Shown here: piece by piece, positions 16,961 to 25,853 of the stretch | How positions within the stretch are numbered: position 1 is the first letter of the stretch | How the letters are laid out: every line of letters begins with the position of its first letter | Origin: Kiloniellaceae bacterium | GTDB lineage: Bacteria; Pseudomonadota; Alphaproteobacteria; Kiloniellales; J153 | Assembly: GCA_021776115.1 (NCBI GenBank) | Contig: JAJFGN010000042.1 | Span: 111,656-175,655, forward strand | Length of the DNA stretch: 64,000 nucleotides | Direction: 5' to 3' | Notes under the pieces: generated by a model | What the model saw: the letters and a program-made list of their open reading frames with translations, nothing else | Told to the model about the DNA's origin: nothing | Database searches by the model: none | Position numbers and translations under genes: made by a program

Positions 16961-19171
16961 TTGACGCTTTCGCACCTTTCGGCGCGGCCAGTTGGTCTTG
17001 GGCTGCAACTGTATTCTTGGCCGCTTCTGCGCCAACTCTCCGAGCTGCTCGTGGCCGAGCGCGACCGCTGGGCTCTGTGGCTGCCGGTCTTTTTTGCTGT
17101 CGGCATCGGGCTCTATTTCGCCTTGGCGGTAGAACCGCCCTTGTGGCTGGGCCTCGGCGGCGTGATCGCCGCTGTCGGCCTCTACCTTGTGTTGCGCGGT
17201 ACGCCGAGCGGGCCTGCGTTGAGTTTGTTGGCGCTCGCGCTCGTGGCCGGATTCCTGACCGCCCAGGTACGCAGCGCCTTAGTCCAGGCACCGGTCCTAG
17301 CCAAGCGCATCGGGCCGGTGTGGGTTTCAGGCGAGGTTGAGACCCTGGAGCCGCGCGCCAAGGGTGCGAGGATTACCCTGCGCCAGCCCGATATCGCCCG
17401 TCTTGGGTCCAGCGAAACGCCGGCTCGTGTCCGAATCGTCGTCTCGTCCGTAGCACCGGACCTGCGACCTGGCGATTGGGTTCGACTGCGCGCGGTTTTA
17501 CGGCCGCCGCCAGGCCCGTCTGCCCCCGGCGCGTTCGACTTTGCCCGCCAAGCCTATTTCCAACGCCTAGGCGCCGTCGGTTTCGCTTATGGCGGTATCC
17601 ACTCGGTAAAACGGCAGACACCACAGAAGCAGGCGGCGATCTTTACGCCCTTTGACGCCTGGGCCACCGCTTGGGCCGGGCTGCGCACCGACCTCGCGCG
17701 GCGGATTATGGTGGCTCTGCCGGGCCGCAGCGGCGCGGTCGCGGCGGCCCTAATGACGGGCGAGAGAGGCGCTATCGCTGAGGCGGATATGGCGGCCATG
17801 CGCGAGTCGGGCCTGGCCCACTTGCTTGCCATCTCCGGATTGCACGTCGGCTTGGTCGCCGGCCTCCTATTCCTAGGACTGCGTGTCTTTCTGGCCGCGA
17901 TACCGTCTCTGGCGCTGGACTATCCGATCAAGAAGTGGGCCGCCGCGGGTGCGGTGTGCGGCGCCTTCGCCTACCTGATGCTAACCGGCGCCACGATCCC
18001 AACCCAGCGCGCGTTCCTGATGGTCTCGCTGGTCTTTACCGCCGTGATCGTGGACCGCAGCGCGCTGTCCATGCGGCTCGTCGCCTGGGCCGCCTTCGCG
18101 GTCCTGGTCGTCGCGCCGGAAAGTCTTTTGAGCGCAAGCTTTCAGATGTCCTTTGCCGCCGTCATCGCCCTGATTGCAGCTTATGAATTTGTCCGCGAGC
18201 GCTTCGGCGTGCGCTTTGCCAGTCAAGGAATTCTGGGCCGGATCGGGGTCTATGTGGGCGGCGTGGCGTCGACATCCCTGATCGCCAGCCTGGCGACAGC
18301 GCCCTTCGCACTTTTCCATTTCAACCGGATCGCCTGGTTCGGCCTAGCCGCGAACCTGGTGGCGGTGCCCTTAACTGCCCTCTGGATCATGCCTTGGGCC
18401 TTGGTCGCCTTTGGCTTGATGCCCTTTGGCGCTGAACGCTTCGCGCTTGTGCCTATGGGCTGGGGCATAGAGGGCATGCTTGGCGTGGCCCATACGGTCG
18501 CGGCTTGGCCGGGCGCGACCCTCGCCGTGCCCGCCATGCCGACCGCCGGTTTGGTCGCCATTGCGCTGGGTGGCGTTTGGCTGTGCCTCTGGCGGCGGGC
18601 TTGGCGCCTCGTTGGCTTGACCGCGATCCTTCTGGGCTTGCTCAGTGCCGCCGCGACCGAGCCGCCCGATGTATTGGTGTCGGCAGACGGTGGGCTGTTC
18701 GGTGTGCGCGCGGCGGATGGAGCCTTGCTCCTGTCCAGCCGTTCGCGGCAGCGGTTCAGCGGCGAAACCTGGCGCCGCCGCCTGGGCGAAGACGAGGCTG
18801 AGAACTGGACTAGCGCAAGCACCGAGCTAGGCAGCGGATTGAGCTGCGATTCGCTCGGCTGCATTTACCGGGCGGGCGGCCAGGTGGTCGCCCTGGTGTA
18901 CGATAGCCGCGCGCTCACCGACGACTGCGCAACCGCGACTGTCGTGATTAGTCGCGAGCCGGTCCGGCGCGGTCAGTGCCGAAGTGTTCGGCGCATCGTC
19001 GATCGCTTCGATCTATGGCGTGGCGGCGCGCACGCCTTCTGGCTTCGTAAGGACGGTGTGAGGGTGGAGAGCGCCGCCGCTTATCGGGGGGTTCGGCCCT
19101 GGGCGCCACAGCGCCCGCCCGCCGCGCGGCGCCGACATCGCGAGAAGGCGCGAGGTGCGCCTGGCATCTAG
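16961..19171 (+). CDS. comEC: ComEC/Rec2-family DNA-uptake channel protein
   Basis: Inner-membrane protein that in competent bacteria passes single-stranded DNA into the cytoplasm. The 736-residue protein shows two N-terminal membrane segments, the soluble DUF4131/OB-like region (about 100-220), and the competence domain with the diagnostic HLLAISGLHVGL motif near residue 290 followed by many membrane helices to about 570. The C-terminal 150 residues form a soluble domain without a recognisable metallo-beta-lactamase HxHxDH motif, and end in an Arg-rich tail. The TTG start is uncertain; AGGAA lies directly against it. The gene is convergent with lexA. Competence itself is not demonstrated. 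Confidence 0.9.
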   Translation: MTLSHLSARPVGLGLQLYSWPLLRQLSELLVAERDRWALWLPVFFAVGIGLYFALAVEPPLWLGLGGVIAAVGLYLVLRGTPSGPALSLLALALVAGFLTAQVRSALVQAPVLAKRIGPVWVSGEVETLEPRAKGARITLRQPDIARLGSSETPARVRIVVSSVAPDLRPGDWVRLRAVLRPPPGPSAPGAFDFARQAYFQRLGAVGFAYGGIHSVKRQTPQKQAAIFTPFDAWATAWAGLRTDLARRIMVALPGRSGAVAAALMTGERGAIAEADMAAMRESGLAHLLAISGLHVGLVAGLLFLGLRVFLAAIPSLALDYPIKKWAAAGAVCGAFAYLMLTGATIPTQRAFLMVSLVFTAVIVDRSALSMRLVAWAAFAVLVVAPESLLSASFQMSFAAVIALIAAYEFVRERFGVRFASQGILGRIGVYVGGVASTSLIASLATAPFALFHFNRIAWFGLAANLVAVPLTALWIMPWALVAFGLMPFGAERFALVPMGWGIEGMLGVAHTVAAWPGATLAVPAMPTAGLVAIALGGVWLCLWRRAWRLVGLTAILLGLLSAAATEPPDVLVSADGGLFGVRAADGALLLSSRSRQRFSGETWRRRLGEDEAENWTSASTELGSGLSCDSLGCIYRAGGQVVALVYDSRALTDDCATATVVISREPVRRGQCRSVRRIVDRFDLWRGGAHAFWLRKDGVRVESAAAYRGVRPWAPQRPPAARRRHREKARGAPGI

Positions 19172-19188
19172 ACCTTGGCAGTTCCGGC

Positions 19189-19887
19189 CTAATACCGCCG
19201 CAGCAGGCCGACGAGCTGGCCCTGTATTTTGACCCGCTCCGGCGGAAATATGCGGGTCTCGTAGTTTCGGTTGGCGGGTTCGAGCGCGATTGTGCGGCCC
19301 TTGCGCCGGATACGTTTCAGGGTGACTTCCCGGCCGTCTATGAGAGCAACGACGATAGTCCCGTTTTCGGCCGTGTCGGCGCGCTGTATCACCACCGTGT
19401 CGCCGTCCAGGATTCCGGCCTCGACCATGGAATCCCCGTCGACCTCCAGGGCATAGTGTTCGCCCTTGCCCAGAATTGTCGCCGGGACATCGATGAAATC
19501 GTCCTCGTCGCGCAGGGCTTCGACCGGTGTCCCCGCGGCAATGCGGCCGTACAGCGGCAACTGCACGGCTTCGCCTGCCTGCGCCACATTGGCGCCAGGC
19601 AGGGCGTTGCCGAAGTTGCCCTGAATGACCTTTGGCGCGAACTTGCTTCCACTATCCGCGGACCGCTCGGCGCTTTCCGGCATGCGCAGGATTTCGAGCG
19701 CGCGTGCGCGGTGCGGCAGGCGGCGGATAAAGCCGCGCTCCTCGAGGCCCGTGATCAAACGATGAATTCCCGATTTGGACTTGAGCTTCAAGGCATCCTT
19801 CATCTCGTCGAAAGATGGGGATATGCCCTGCTGGCTCAGACGGAGATGGATGAAGAGCAAAAGTTCGTGCTGTTTGCGCGTGAGCAT
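19189..19887 (-). CDS. lexA: SOS repressor LexA
   Basis: Represses the SOS regulon and cuts itself when RecA filaments form on damaged DNA. The 232-residue protein has an N-terminal winged helix beginning MLTRKQ with the PSFDEM and SKSGIHRL segments typical of alphaproteobacteria, an Ala118-Gly119 cleavage site, catalytic Ser153 (DGDSM) and Lys191. The ATG at 19887 gives the conserved start; the frame extends 66 bp upstream without conservation. Its promoter carries an alphaproteobacterial SOS box, so it should be autoregulated. It is at the end of the trpGDC-moaC-moeA block but separated by 192 bp and independently promoted. Confidence 0.97.
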   Translation of the reverse strand: MLTRKQHELLLFIHLRLSQQGISPSFDEMKDALKLKSKSGIHRLITGLEERGFIRRLPHRARALEILRMPESAERSADSGSKFAPKVIQGNFGNALPGANVAQAGEAVQLPLYGRIAAGTPVEALRDEDDFIDVPATILGKGEHYALEVDGDSMVEAGILDGDTVVIQRADTAENGTIVVALIDGREVTLKRIRRKGRTIALEPANRNYETRIFPPERVKIQGQLVGLLRRY

Positions 19888-19986
19888 GGACTGCCTAAAC
19901 GCCCCCTTATCGCTTGCGCCCCGGCCCCTAGAGGAGTTCGCCCGAGGACCCACAACATATAGAACAAAACAAAAACGCCGCTACAT

Positions 19987-20015
19987 GTTCTAGTTTAGTT
20001 CTTTTTTGCCGTCAA
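19987..20015 (-). promoter_or_regulatory. lexA promoter with LexA (SOS) box
   Basis: Reading the minus strand: TTGACG (20015-20010), a 17-bp spacer, and TAGAAC (19992-19987) as candidate -35 and -10. On the plus strand GTTC-N7-GTTC occupies 19987-20001, the known alphaproteobacterial LexA direct repeat, so it covers the -10 and part of the spacer. A second, one-mismatch copy (GTTT-N7-GTTC on the minus strand) is at 19962-19976, downstream of the expected transcript start. The box is seen directly; the promoter elements are inferred. Confidence 0.82.
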
Positions 20016-20079
20016 GGGGTCTCGAGCCGCAGGATTGTATTTTTATCGAGCTATGGCGGCGCCGCTTCGGGCAAACGCG

Positions 20080-21294
20080 CTAAATCGTCAGGATTCCGCC
20101 TTGGAGCGGAACGATAGAGACCGTTTCGCCGGCCCGCACGGGCTCGGCCAGTGGTGGGCGCACGATCAAGCAATCTGCCCGCGCTAAAGTGGCGAGCATC
20201 GAGCTGTCTTGCCGCTCAAAGGGCACCGCGACGCGCCGGCCATCTGCGTCCTTATCCAGCCGCGCGCGCAGATAGTCCTGACGCCGGTCGTTGGCGGGCA
20301 AATCGGCGCCCAGCCGAACCGTCTCCAAATCAGCCGGGGCATCGCCGCACCCCTGCATGACCGCCATGGCCGGGCGCAGGAAGAGGGCGGCGCAGACCAG
20401 GGCTGAGACCGGGTTGCCAGGTAGGCCGAGGATCGGCGTGGCGCCGATATGCCCGAAAAGCAGCGGTTTTCCCGGCCGCATGGCGATCTTCCAGAAATCG
20501 ACGGCCAGGCCTTTGTCTCCCAGCGCTGCGCGCACCATGTCGTGCTCGCCGACCGAGACGCCGCCGCTGGTGACCAGAAGATCGGCGCCCCTCGCGCCGT
20601 CGGCCAAGCCGGCCAGGGCGGCCCGGTCATCGGGGGCGACGCCCAGATGGATGGAGACTCCGCCGCAAGCGGTCACGAAGGCGGCAAGGGAAAAGCCGTT
20701 TGAACTAACTATCTGATTGGGCCCGCGTGGTTCGCCGGGCAAGACGACCTCGTCGCCGGTAGCCAGGATCGCAATACGCGGGCGGCGGTGGACCCTAAGC
20801 CAGGGCACGTTCATCGCCGCCGCGAGGCCAACGTCGCGCGAGGAGAGGCGGTGCCCGGCCAGAATGCCGGTATCGCCGGTCCGGAAATCCAGCCCGGCCG
20901 GCCGCACGTAACGGCCTTCGGACACCGTCTCCAAAACCAGCACTTCTTCGCCGTCTGCTTCCGTGTTCTCTTGGATCACGATCGCGTCGGCGCCAGTGGG
21001 CAGGGGGGCACCGGTGAAGATGCGGGCGGCTTCACCCGGTCCCAGAGTCCCCTCGAAGCTGGCGCCGGCGGCAATATGCGCAACGACGCGTAGTTTTGCT
21101 GGGGTCTGCGCCACGTCCTGCGCACGCACGGCATAGCCATCCATGGCCGAAACGTTCGCGGGCGGCTGGGTCACCCGGGCCACAACATCCTCGGCCAATA
21201 CCCGGCCCAGTGCCTCGCTCAGGCTCACGGTCTCGGCCGGCAGGGGCGCGAAGGCGCCCGTGATCCGGCTCAGGGCCTCCTCAACCGAGATCAT
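20080..21294 (-). CDS. moeA: Molybdopterin molybdenumtransferase
   Basis: Inserts molybdate into adenylylated molybdopterin, the last step of molybdenum cofactor synthesis. The 404-residue protein has the four-domain MoeA layout; visible segments are SAMDGYAV, GEAARIFTGAP-LPTGAD, the molybdopterin-binding central domain with SSNG and TSGG-x-SVGEHD, and the MRPGKPLLFG and GLPGNPVS motifs. The ATG at 21294 shares one base with the moaC stop (TGATG), which indicates coupled translation; earlier in-frame codons lie in moaC. It is the last gene of the trpG-trpD-trpC-moaC-moeA run. Confidence 0.96.
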   Translation of the reverse strand: MISVEEALSRITGAFAPLPAETVSLSEALGRVLAEDVVARVTQPPANVSAMDGYAVRAQDVAQTPAKLRVVAHIAAGASFEGTLGPGEAARIFTGAPLPTGADAIVIQENTEADGEEVLVLETVSEGRYVRPAGLDFRTGDTGILAGHRLSSRDVGLAAAMNVPWLRVHRRPRIAILATGDEVVLPGEPRGPNQIVSSNGFSLAAFVTACGGVSIHLGVAPDDRAALAGLADGARGADLLVTSGGVSVGEHDMVRAALGDKGLAVDFWKIAMRPGKPLLFGHIGATPILGLPGNPVSALVCAALFLRPAMAVMQGCGDAPADLETVRLGADLPANDRRQDYLRARLDKDADGRRVAVPFERQDSSMLATLARADCLIVRPPLAEPVRAGETVSIVPLQGGILTI

Positions 21295-21770
21295 CAAACG
21301 GCCTCGTAAATGCCAGACTTGCCGCCAGATTTGTGCGTCAGATGAATATCGGCGATGCGCATGCCACGATCGGCCGCCTTGCACATATCGTAGACCGTCA
21401 GCGCGGCGACGGCGACAGCGGTCAGGGCCTCCATCTCGACCCCCGTACGTCCCGTCAGGGTACAGGTCGCGGTGATATCGACGGCGTTGCGGGCCGGCGC
21501 CAGGCTCAGATCGAGGGTGACCGAGCTAAGCGATAAGGGGTGGCACAGCGGGATCAGGTCTGGCGTGCGCTTGGCGCCCATGATTCCGGCCAGGCGCGCG
21601 ACCGAAAGCACGTCGCCCTTGGCCACCGCACCCTCGCGAATCATGGTCAGGGTCTTGGGATCCATCACGATCGAGCCCTTTGCGGTCGCCACACGTTTGG
21701 TCTCGGACTTGGCCGAGACATCGACCATGGCCGCCTTGCCCTCGGCATCGAAGTGGGTGAATTCGGCCAT
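21294..21770 (-). CDS. moaC: Cyclic pyranopterin monophosphate synthase
   Basis: Converts the MoaA product (3',8-cyclo-GTP) to cyclic pyranopterin monophosphate in molybdenum cofactor synthesis. The 158-residue length is normal. The segments MVDVSAK, PLCHPL, GVEMEALTA, VYDMCKA and the C-terminal KSGGKSG (two active-site lysines) are all present. It starts 17 bp after trpC and overlaps moeA by one base. moaA is not in the window. Confidence 0.97.
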   Translation of the reverse strand: MAEFTHFDAEGKAAMVDVSAKSETKRVATAKGSIVMDPKTLTMIREGAVAKGDVLSVARLAGIMGAKRTPDLIPLCHPLSLSSVTLDLSLAPARNAVDITATCTLTGRTGVEMEALTAVAVAALTVYDMCKAADRGMRIADIHLTHKSGGKSGIYEAV

Positions 21771-21787
21771 GTGTGGACTCCCTACGC

Positions 21788-22603
21788 TTAGGCGTTGGCG
21801 GCTTGGCGCGCGGAACCGCCGATCAGGCTCGCGGTCGCGGCGGCCACGTCATTCTGGCGCATCAAGGATTCACCGATCAGGAAGGCGGAGGCGCCCACGG
21901 CGTGCATGCGCTCCAGATCCGCGCGGGTGAATAACCCGCTCTCGGCGACCATAAGGCGGCCTTTCGGGATTCGGGGCGCGAGGGCCTCGGTCGTGCGGAG
22001 ATCGACTTCCAGGGTCTTGAGATTGCGGTTGTTAACGCCGATGAGCGTCGACTTGAGGTTCAAGGCACGTTCCAACTCGGCCGCGTCGTGGACCTCGATC
22101 AAGACGTCCATGTCCAATCCGTGCGCGGCCGCTTCCAACTCCGCGGCTTGCGCGTCGCCGAGGGCGGCCATGATGAGCAGAACGCAGTCGGCGCCCAAGG
22201 CGCGCGATTCGACAATCTGATAAGGGTCGAGCATGAAGTCCTTGCGTAAGCTCGGCAGCTCGACCGCCGCACGCGCGGCTACCAGGTATGCGTCTTCGCC
22301 CTGGAAGTACGGCGTGTCGGTCAAGATGGACAAGCAGGTGGCGCCGCCGGTCTGGTACGCCTTGGCCAAGGCTGGCGGATCGAAGTCGGGCCGGATCAAG
22401 CCCTTGCTGGGCGATGCCTTCTTAATTTCGCAGATCAGGCCGTAATGCCCGGCCTGTGCGCGCCGGGCCAAGGCTTGATGAAAGCCGCGCGGCGGGGACG
22501 CGGCCTTTGCCTGGACCTCGAGATCGCTCAGGCTGGTCTGCGCCTTACGGGCGCGGATCAGTTCGGCCTTGTCGGCGCAGATGCGGGTCAGGATGTCACT
22601 CAC
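21788..22603 (-). CDS. trpC: Indole-3-glycerol phosphate synthase
   Basis: Closes the indole ring from CdRP in tryptophan synthesis; a TIM-barrel enzyme. The 271-residue protein has the [13 protein letters not shown] signature with the catalytic lysine, LRKDFM, a V-(N)-NRNL segment and the phosphate-binding AESG and LIGESLM loops. It is the monofunctional form, without a fused TrpF. Its start overlaps the end of trpD by 4 bp, and moaC follows after 17 bp, so the tryptophan and molybdenum genes form one transcription unit. Confidence 0.97.
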   Translation of the reverse strand: MSDILTRICADKAELIRARKAQTSLSDLEVQAKAASPPRGFHQALARRAQAGHYGLICEIKKASPSKGLIRPDFDPPALAKAYQTGGATCLSILTDTPYFQGEDAYLVAARAAVELPSLRKDFMLDPYQIVESRALGADCVLLIMAALGDAQAAELEAAAHGLDMDVLIEVHDAAELERALNLKSTLIGVNNRNLKTLEVDLRTTEALAPRIPKGRLMVAESGLFTRADLERMHAVGASAFLIGESLMRQNDVAAATASLIGGSARQAANA

Positions 22604-23649
22604 GCCGGGGCTTCATCCGCTAGACGCTCGTTGGTGATCGCGGCCAGACGGGCCAACACCCGCCGCGCGCTGCCGCTGTCGATGGCCTCGGTCGCCATCC
22701 CGGCCCCTTGTTTCAAATCCTCTGCCTTGTCCGCCACGATGAGGGCTGCGGCGCTCGATAGGATGACGATGTCCCTGAAGGGGCCATGTTCGCCGTCCAG
22801 CATGGCGCGCAAGACATGGGCGTTCCGTTCGGCGTCTCCGCCCTTGAGGTCGTCCAGTTTGGCCGTTGGCAGTCCGGCTTGGTCCGGCGACACCTCGAAG
22901 GTCGAGATCCGGCCGTCTTTGAGTTCGGCGACCTGGGATACGCCGGTGGTGGATAGCTCGTCCATGCCGTCCGCGCCGTGGACGACCCAAGCTCGCTCAT
23001 GCCCCAGTTCTTTCAGAACCTGGGCCAAGGGCTCCACCCAGTCCGGGGAAAAGACACCGATCAACTGGCGCTTGACCCGGGCCGGATTGGACAAGGGGCC
23101 GAGCAGATTGAAGATGGTTCGGGTGCCCAACTCGACCCGGGCCGGGCCGACATGGCGCATGGCGCTGTGATGGCGCGGCGCCATCAGGAACGTAATTCCT
23201 GCTTCGTTCAGGGCGCGTTGGACCAAGCTCATGTCGGCATCGATATTCACACCCAGGGCCGTCAGCACGTCGGCCGCGCCGCTCTTGGACGAAAGGGCCC
23301 GGTTACCGTGCTTGGCGACCGGTACGCCGCAGGCGGCGACCACGAAGGCGCTGGCCGAGGAAACGTTGTAGGTACCCTTGCCGTCCCCGCCGGTGCCGCA
23401 GGTATCGATCGCACCCGCAGGTGCCTCAATGGTCAGCATCTTGGCGCGCATGGCGCGGGCCGCGCCGGTGATTTCCTCGACCGTTTCACCACGCACGCGC
23501 AAAGCCATCAGGAAGCCGCCCATCTGGGCCGGCGTGGCGTTGCCCGACATGATGATGTCGAAGGCTTGCTCGGCTTGGGCGCTGTCCAGCGCGCGGCCGT
23601 CCGCCACCACCCCCAGCAGCGCCTTCAGATCGGTCATATCTGCTGTCAT
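22600..23649 (-). CDS. trpD: Anthranilate phosphoribosyltransferase
   Basis: Transfers phosphoribose from PRPP to anthranilate, step two of tryptophan synthesis. The 349-residue protein has the DTCGTGGDG glycine-rich PRPP loop near residue 84, the TYNVSS stretch, [12 protein letters not shown] and the [10 protein letters not shown] segment. Length is normal. Either the ATG at 23649 or a second Met four codons later (23637) could start translation. It follows trpG by 7 bp and overlaps trpC by 4 bp. Confidence 0.97.
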   Translation of the reverse strand: MTADMTDLKALLGVVADGRALDSAQAEQAFDIIMSGNATPAQMGGFLMALRVRGETVEEITGAARAMRAKMLTIEAPAGAIDTCGTGGDGKGTYNVSSASAFVVAACGVPVAKHGNRALSSKSGAADVLTALGVNIDADMSLVQRALNEAGITFLMAPRHHSAMRHVGPARVELGTRTIFNLLGPLSNPARVKRQLIGVFSPDWVEPLAQVLKELGHERAWVVHGADGMDELSTTGVSQVAELKDGRISTFEVSPDQAGLPTAKLDDLKGGDAERNAHVLRAMLDGEHGPFRDIVILSSAAALIVADKAEDLKQGAGMATEAIDSGSARRVLARLAAITNERLADEAPA

Positions 23650-23656
23650 ACGGCGG

Positions 23657-24265
23657 TCATCCCGCCGCGGCTTGGCGTGGCCGCTCGGTGACGTTGTGAC
23701 CCGCCACGGCCAGGAAATTGCCGAGTAGCGCGTGGCCGTGCTCCGAGGCGATGCTCTCGGGATGGAATTGGACCCCGAAGATCGGGAAGTCGGTGTGCCG
23801 GATACCCATGATCTGGCCGTCTTCCGTTTCCGCGGTCACCTCCAGGCAACCCGGCAGGTTGTCGCGCGCCAATTCCAGGGAATGATAGCGCGTCGCCATG
23901 AAAGGCGACGGTAGGCCCGCGAATATGCCGGCCCCGTCGTGCCGCACCGGGCTCAGCTTGCCGTGCATGCAGACCGGCGCCCGCGTGACCTTGCCGCCAT
24001 AGGCTTGACCAATTGCCTGATGCCCCAGGCATACGCCGAGCAGGGGCACTTGCCCGGTGGCCGCGCGCACAAGGTCCAAGCAAATCCCGGCACGGTCCGG
24101 ATCGCACGGGCCGGGCGAGATCACGATCCCCTGCGGCCGCTTAGCCAGAACCTCTTCGACAGAGATCGCGTCATTACGCCAAACCCCGACGTCCGCGCCC
24201 AGTTCGCCCAGGAAATGGACCAGGTTGTAGGTGAAGCTGTCGTAATTATCTATCAAGATAAACAT
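23657..24265 (-). CDS. trpG: Anthranilate synthase component II (glutamine amidotransferase)
   Basis: Releases ammonia from glutamine for TrpE. The 202-residue class I amidotransferase has the [11 protein letters not shown] start, the oxyanion strand SPGPCDP, the nucleophile loop GVCLGHQ (Cys near residue 79) and the QFHPES histidine-glutamate pair. It is the first gene of the trpG-trpD-trpC-moaC-moeA run. Its partner trpE is 1.6 kb upstream on the same strand, separated by a small ORF and a yibQ gene in opposite orientation. A promoter must lie in the 24266-24394 gap; I could not pick a convincing one. Confidence 0.97.
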   Translation of the reverse strand: MFILIDNYDSFTYNLVHFLGELGADVGVWRNDAISVEEVLAKRPQGIVISPGPCDPDRAGICLDLVRAATGQVPLLGVCLGHQAIGQAYGGKVTRAPVCMHGKLSPVRHDGAGIFAGLPSPFMATRYHSLELARDNLPGCLEVTAETEDGQIMGIRHTDFPIFGVQFHPESIASEHGHALLGNFLAVAGHNVTERPRQAAAG

Positions 24266-24394
24266 ATCAGTGCCTTAGAGTAAATTCCTTTGGCGAACCC
24301 TGAGGCTCTTCACCGCCATTTATATCAGCTAGATCCGACGGACGGAAGCGAGCAGAACTTGGCCTCGGACCATATTTCAGGGGACATCCCGACG

Positions 24395-24529
24395 ATGCGC
24401 GAACCTGCGGCCAAGAACGAAACGGCATACACCTGTCCGATTCATCCCGAGGTGGTCAGCGAGGAGCGGGGCGACTGTCCTATTTTGACCGATCTTGCCG
24501 GGCTGAGTGAAGCCAAAATCGTTAAGTAA
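24395..24529 (+). CDS. Small ORF resembling a degenerate heavy-metal-binding (HMBD) domain
   Basis: A 44-residue frame with ATG at 24395 and AGGGGA ten bases upstream. Residues 11-28 (Y-T-C-P-I-H-P-E-V-V then a D-C-P) match the start of the HMBD module found at the N-termini of Cu/Ag P-type ATPases and efflux adaptors, normally ending C-P-x-C-G-M-x-L. Here the second half reads C-P-I-L-T-D-L, so the paired Cys-Gly-Met is lost. It lies divergently from trpG and ahead of yibQ. It could be a decayed fragment of a metal-resistance gene, or a small free-standing protein with changed binding. Expression is unproven; the frame is open from TTG 24290 but that part is not recognisable. Confidence 0.5.
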   Translation: MREPAAKNETAYTCPIHPEVVSEERGDCPILTDLAGLSEAKIVK

Positions 24530-24619
24530 TCCCCAAGTTTAAGCAGTCATACTCGCCGGGTCGGCTGTCGGCTGCGGGGCGGCCCGTGCTAAGCTGACGT
24601 GTCTGATCCGGATTAATGC

Positions 24620-25834
24620 ATGCCCCGCGCCTCAATACGGCCTCGAATCGCCACCGCCGCCAAGGCTAGCCCGCCAAAGCGACGAATCGCGACCGCACCA
24701 AGGCAGACTCGCGCGCGTCAGGCCGGAATGGCCGTGAGCGTGTCTATCTTGACCGTGTTTTTGGGCGGCCTTGCCGGCGCCCATTTGGCCCTCTCCAATG
24801 TCCCGCAAGGTCTCTTGCCCGCGTCCCGGGCAGCGCTTGTGTCCGAAGGGCAAGCCAACCGCGAAATGGGTTGGGCCGGGGTGCCTATGGAAACGGCCGC
24901 GGCCCCGCCAAACAACGTCCCTAGCCTGGTGGCCGAGCTCAACGAGGCCGAGATGGCCCGTATCTATGAGGAGCCGCTGGAGTCGGCGCAGCGGGGTCCG
25001 GCAGGGGCGGGCGGATCCAGTATGGTCCAGTTGGCGAGCCTGCCCACGCCCCAAATTCCGAAGTTGGTGCCCGCCCGTCGCCCGCCACTTTGGCAGCGCT
25101 ATGCCGTGCCCGTATCGGTGAAGGCCGGCCAACCGATGATCGCTATCGTGCTGGACGATCTTGGCTTGAAGCGGTCGGCGGCCCGGCGGGCGATTAATTT
25201 GCCGGCGCCGCTTACGTTGTCGTTCATGACCTATGCTGAGGGTCTGCAGCGCTATGCCACCGATGCCCGTGCGGCGGGGCATGAACTGCTCTTGCATGTG
25301 CCCATGGAACCCAGAGATCCGGCTTACGATGCAGGCTCCAAGGTCTTGCGGAACGGACTGTCCAAAAGCGAAATTGCCAAACGCCTGGAATGGGGCCTCG
25401 GCCGCTTTGACGGGTATGTTGGTATCAATAATCACATGGGCAGCAAGTTTACGGCGGCGCCACGGGGCGTGACTCAGGTCATGCGCGAGCTGCGTGCGCG
25501 CGATCTCTTGTTTCTGGATTCGGTGACCTCGGCGGACAGCGTCGCCTGGCAAGCCGCGGCGCGCAGTGGAGTCCCTTTCGCCCGGCGCGATATCTTTCTC
25601 GATCACGATTGGCGCAATGCCAGTGCGATTGAGAGTCAATTAGCGGACCTAGAGCGTATCGCACGCCAGCGCGGTTATGCGGTCGGGATTGGTCATCCGC
25701 ATCGCCTTACCTTAGATATCCTCGCCAAGTGGCTGCCCGAGGCGCGCCGGCGTGGCATTGCCCTGGTGCCCATCAGCGCGATCGTGAGTTACCAGATCGA
25801 GGTTGCCCAAGGCGTTGGCGGTTCGGCCGGGTAA
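24620..25834 (+). CDS. Divergent polysaccharide deacetylase, YibQ family
   Basis: A 404-residue protein with a basic N-terminus, one membrane segment at about residues 36-58, a Pro/Ala-rich linker to about 165, and a periplasmic NodB-like domain from about 170. The family start AIVLDDLGL, the LSFMTYA strand, the LLLHVPMEP segment, NNHMGSKFT and the late GIGHPH motif are present. YibQ-type proteins usually act near septal or envelope-division functions, but the substrate is not established. It is convergent with trpE with only 18-19 bp between stops, and lies between trpE and trpG, which are otherwise neighbours on the minus strand. Confidence 0.88.
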   Translation: MPRASIRPRIATAAKASPPKRRIATAPRQTRARQAGMAVSVSILTVFLGGLAGAHLALSNVPQGLLPASRAALVSEGQANREMGWAGVPMETAAAPPNNVPSLVAELNEAEMARIYEEPLESAQRGPAGAGGSSMVQLASLPTPQIPKLVPARRPPLWQRYAVPVSVKAGQPMIAIVLDDLGLKRSAARRAINLPAPLTLSFMTYAEGLQRYATDARAAGHELLLHVPMEPRDPAYDAGSKVLRNGLSKSEIAKRLEWGLGRFDGYVGINNHMGSKFTAAPRGVTQVMRELRARDLLFLDSVTSADSVAWQAAARSGVPFARRDIFLDHDWRNASAIESQLADLERIARQRGYAVGIGHPHRLTLDILAKWLPEARRRGIALVPISAIVSYQIEVAQGVGGSAG

Positions 25835-25853
25835 GAGCGACCCGCCTCTATTC

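Noticed and set aside
16961..19171. ComEC plus lexA as part of a competence or SOS-induced uptake system.
   Set aside because: The genes are convergent, comEC has no LexA box upstream and no other competence genes are present.
24395..24529. A frameshift in the HMBD-like ORF that would restore CxxCGM.
   Set aside because: Reading the other two forward frames after the second Cys-Pro gives no Cys-Gly-Met, so a single frameshift does not explain it.
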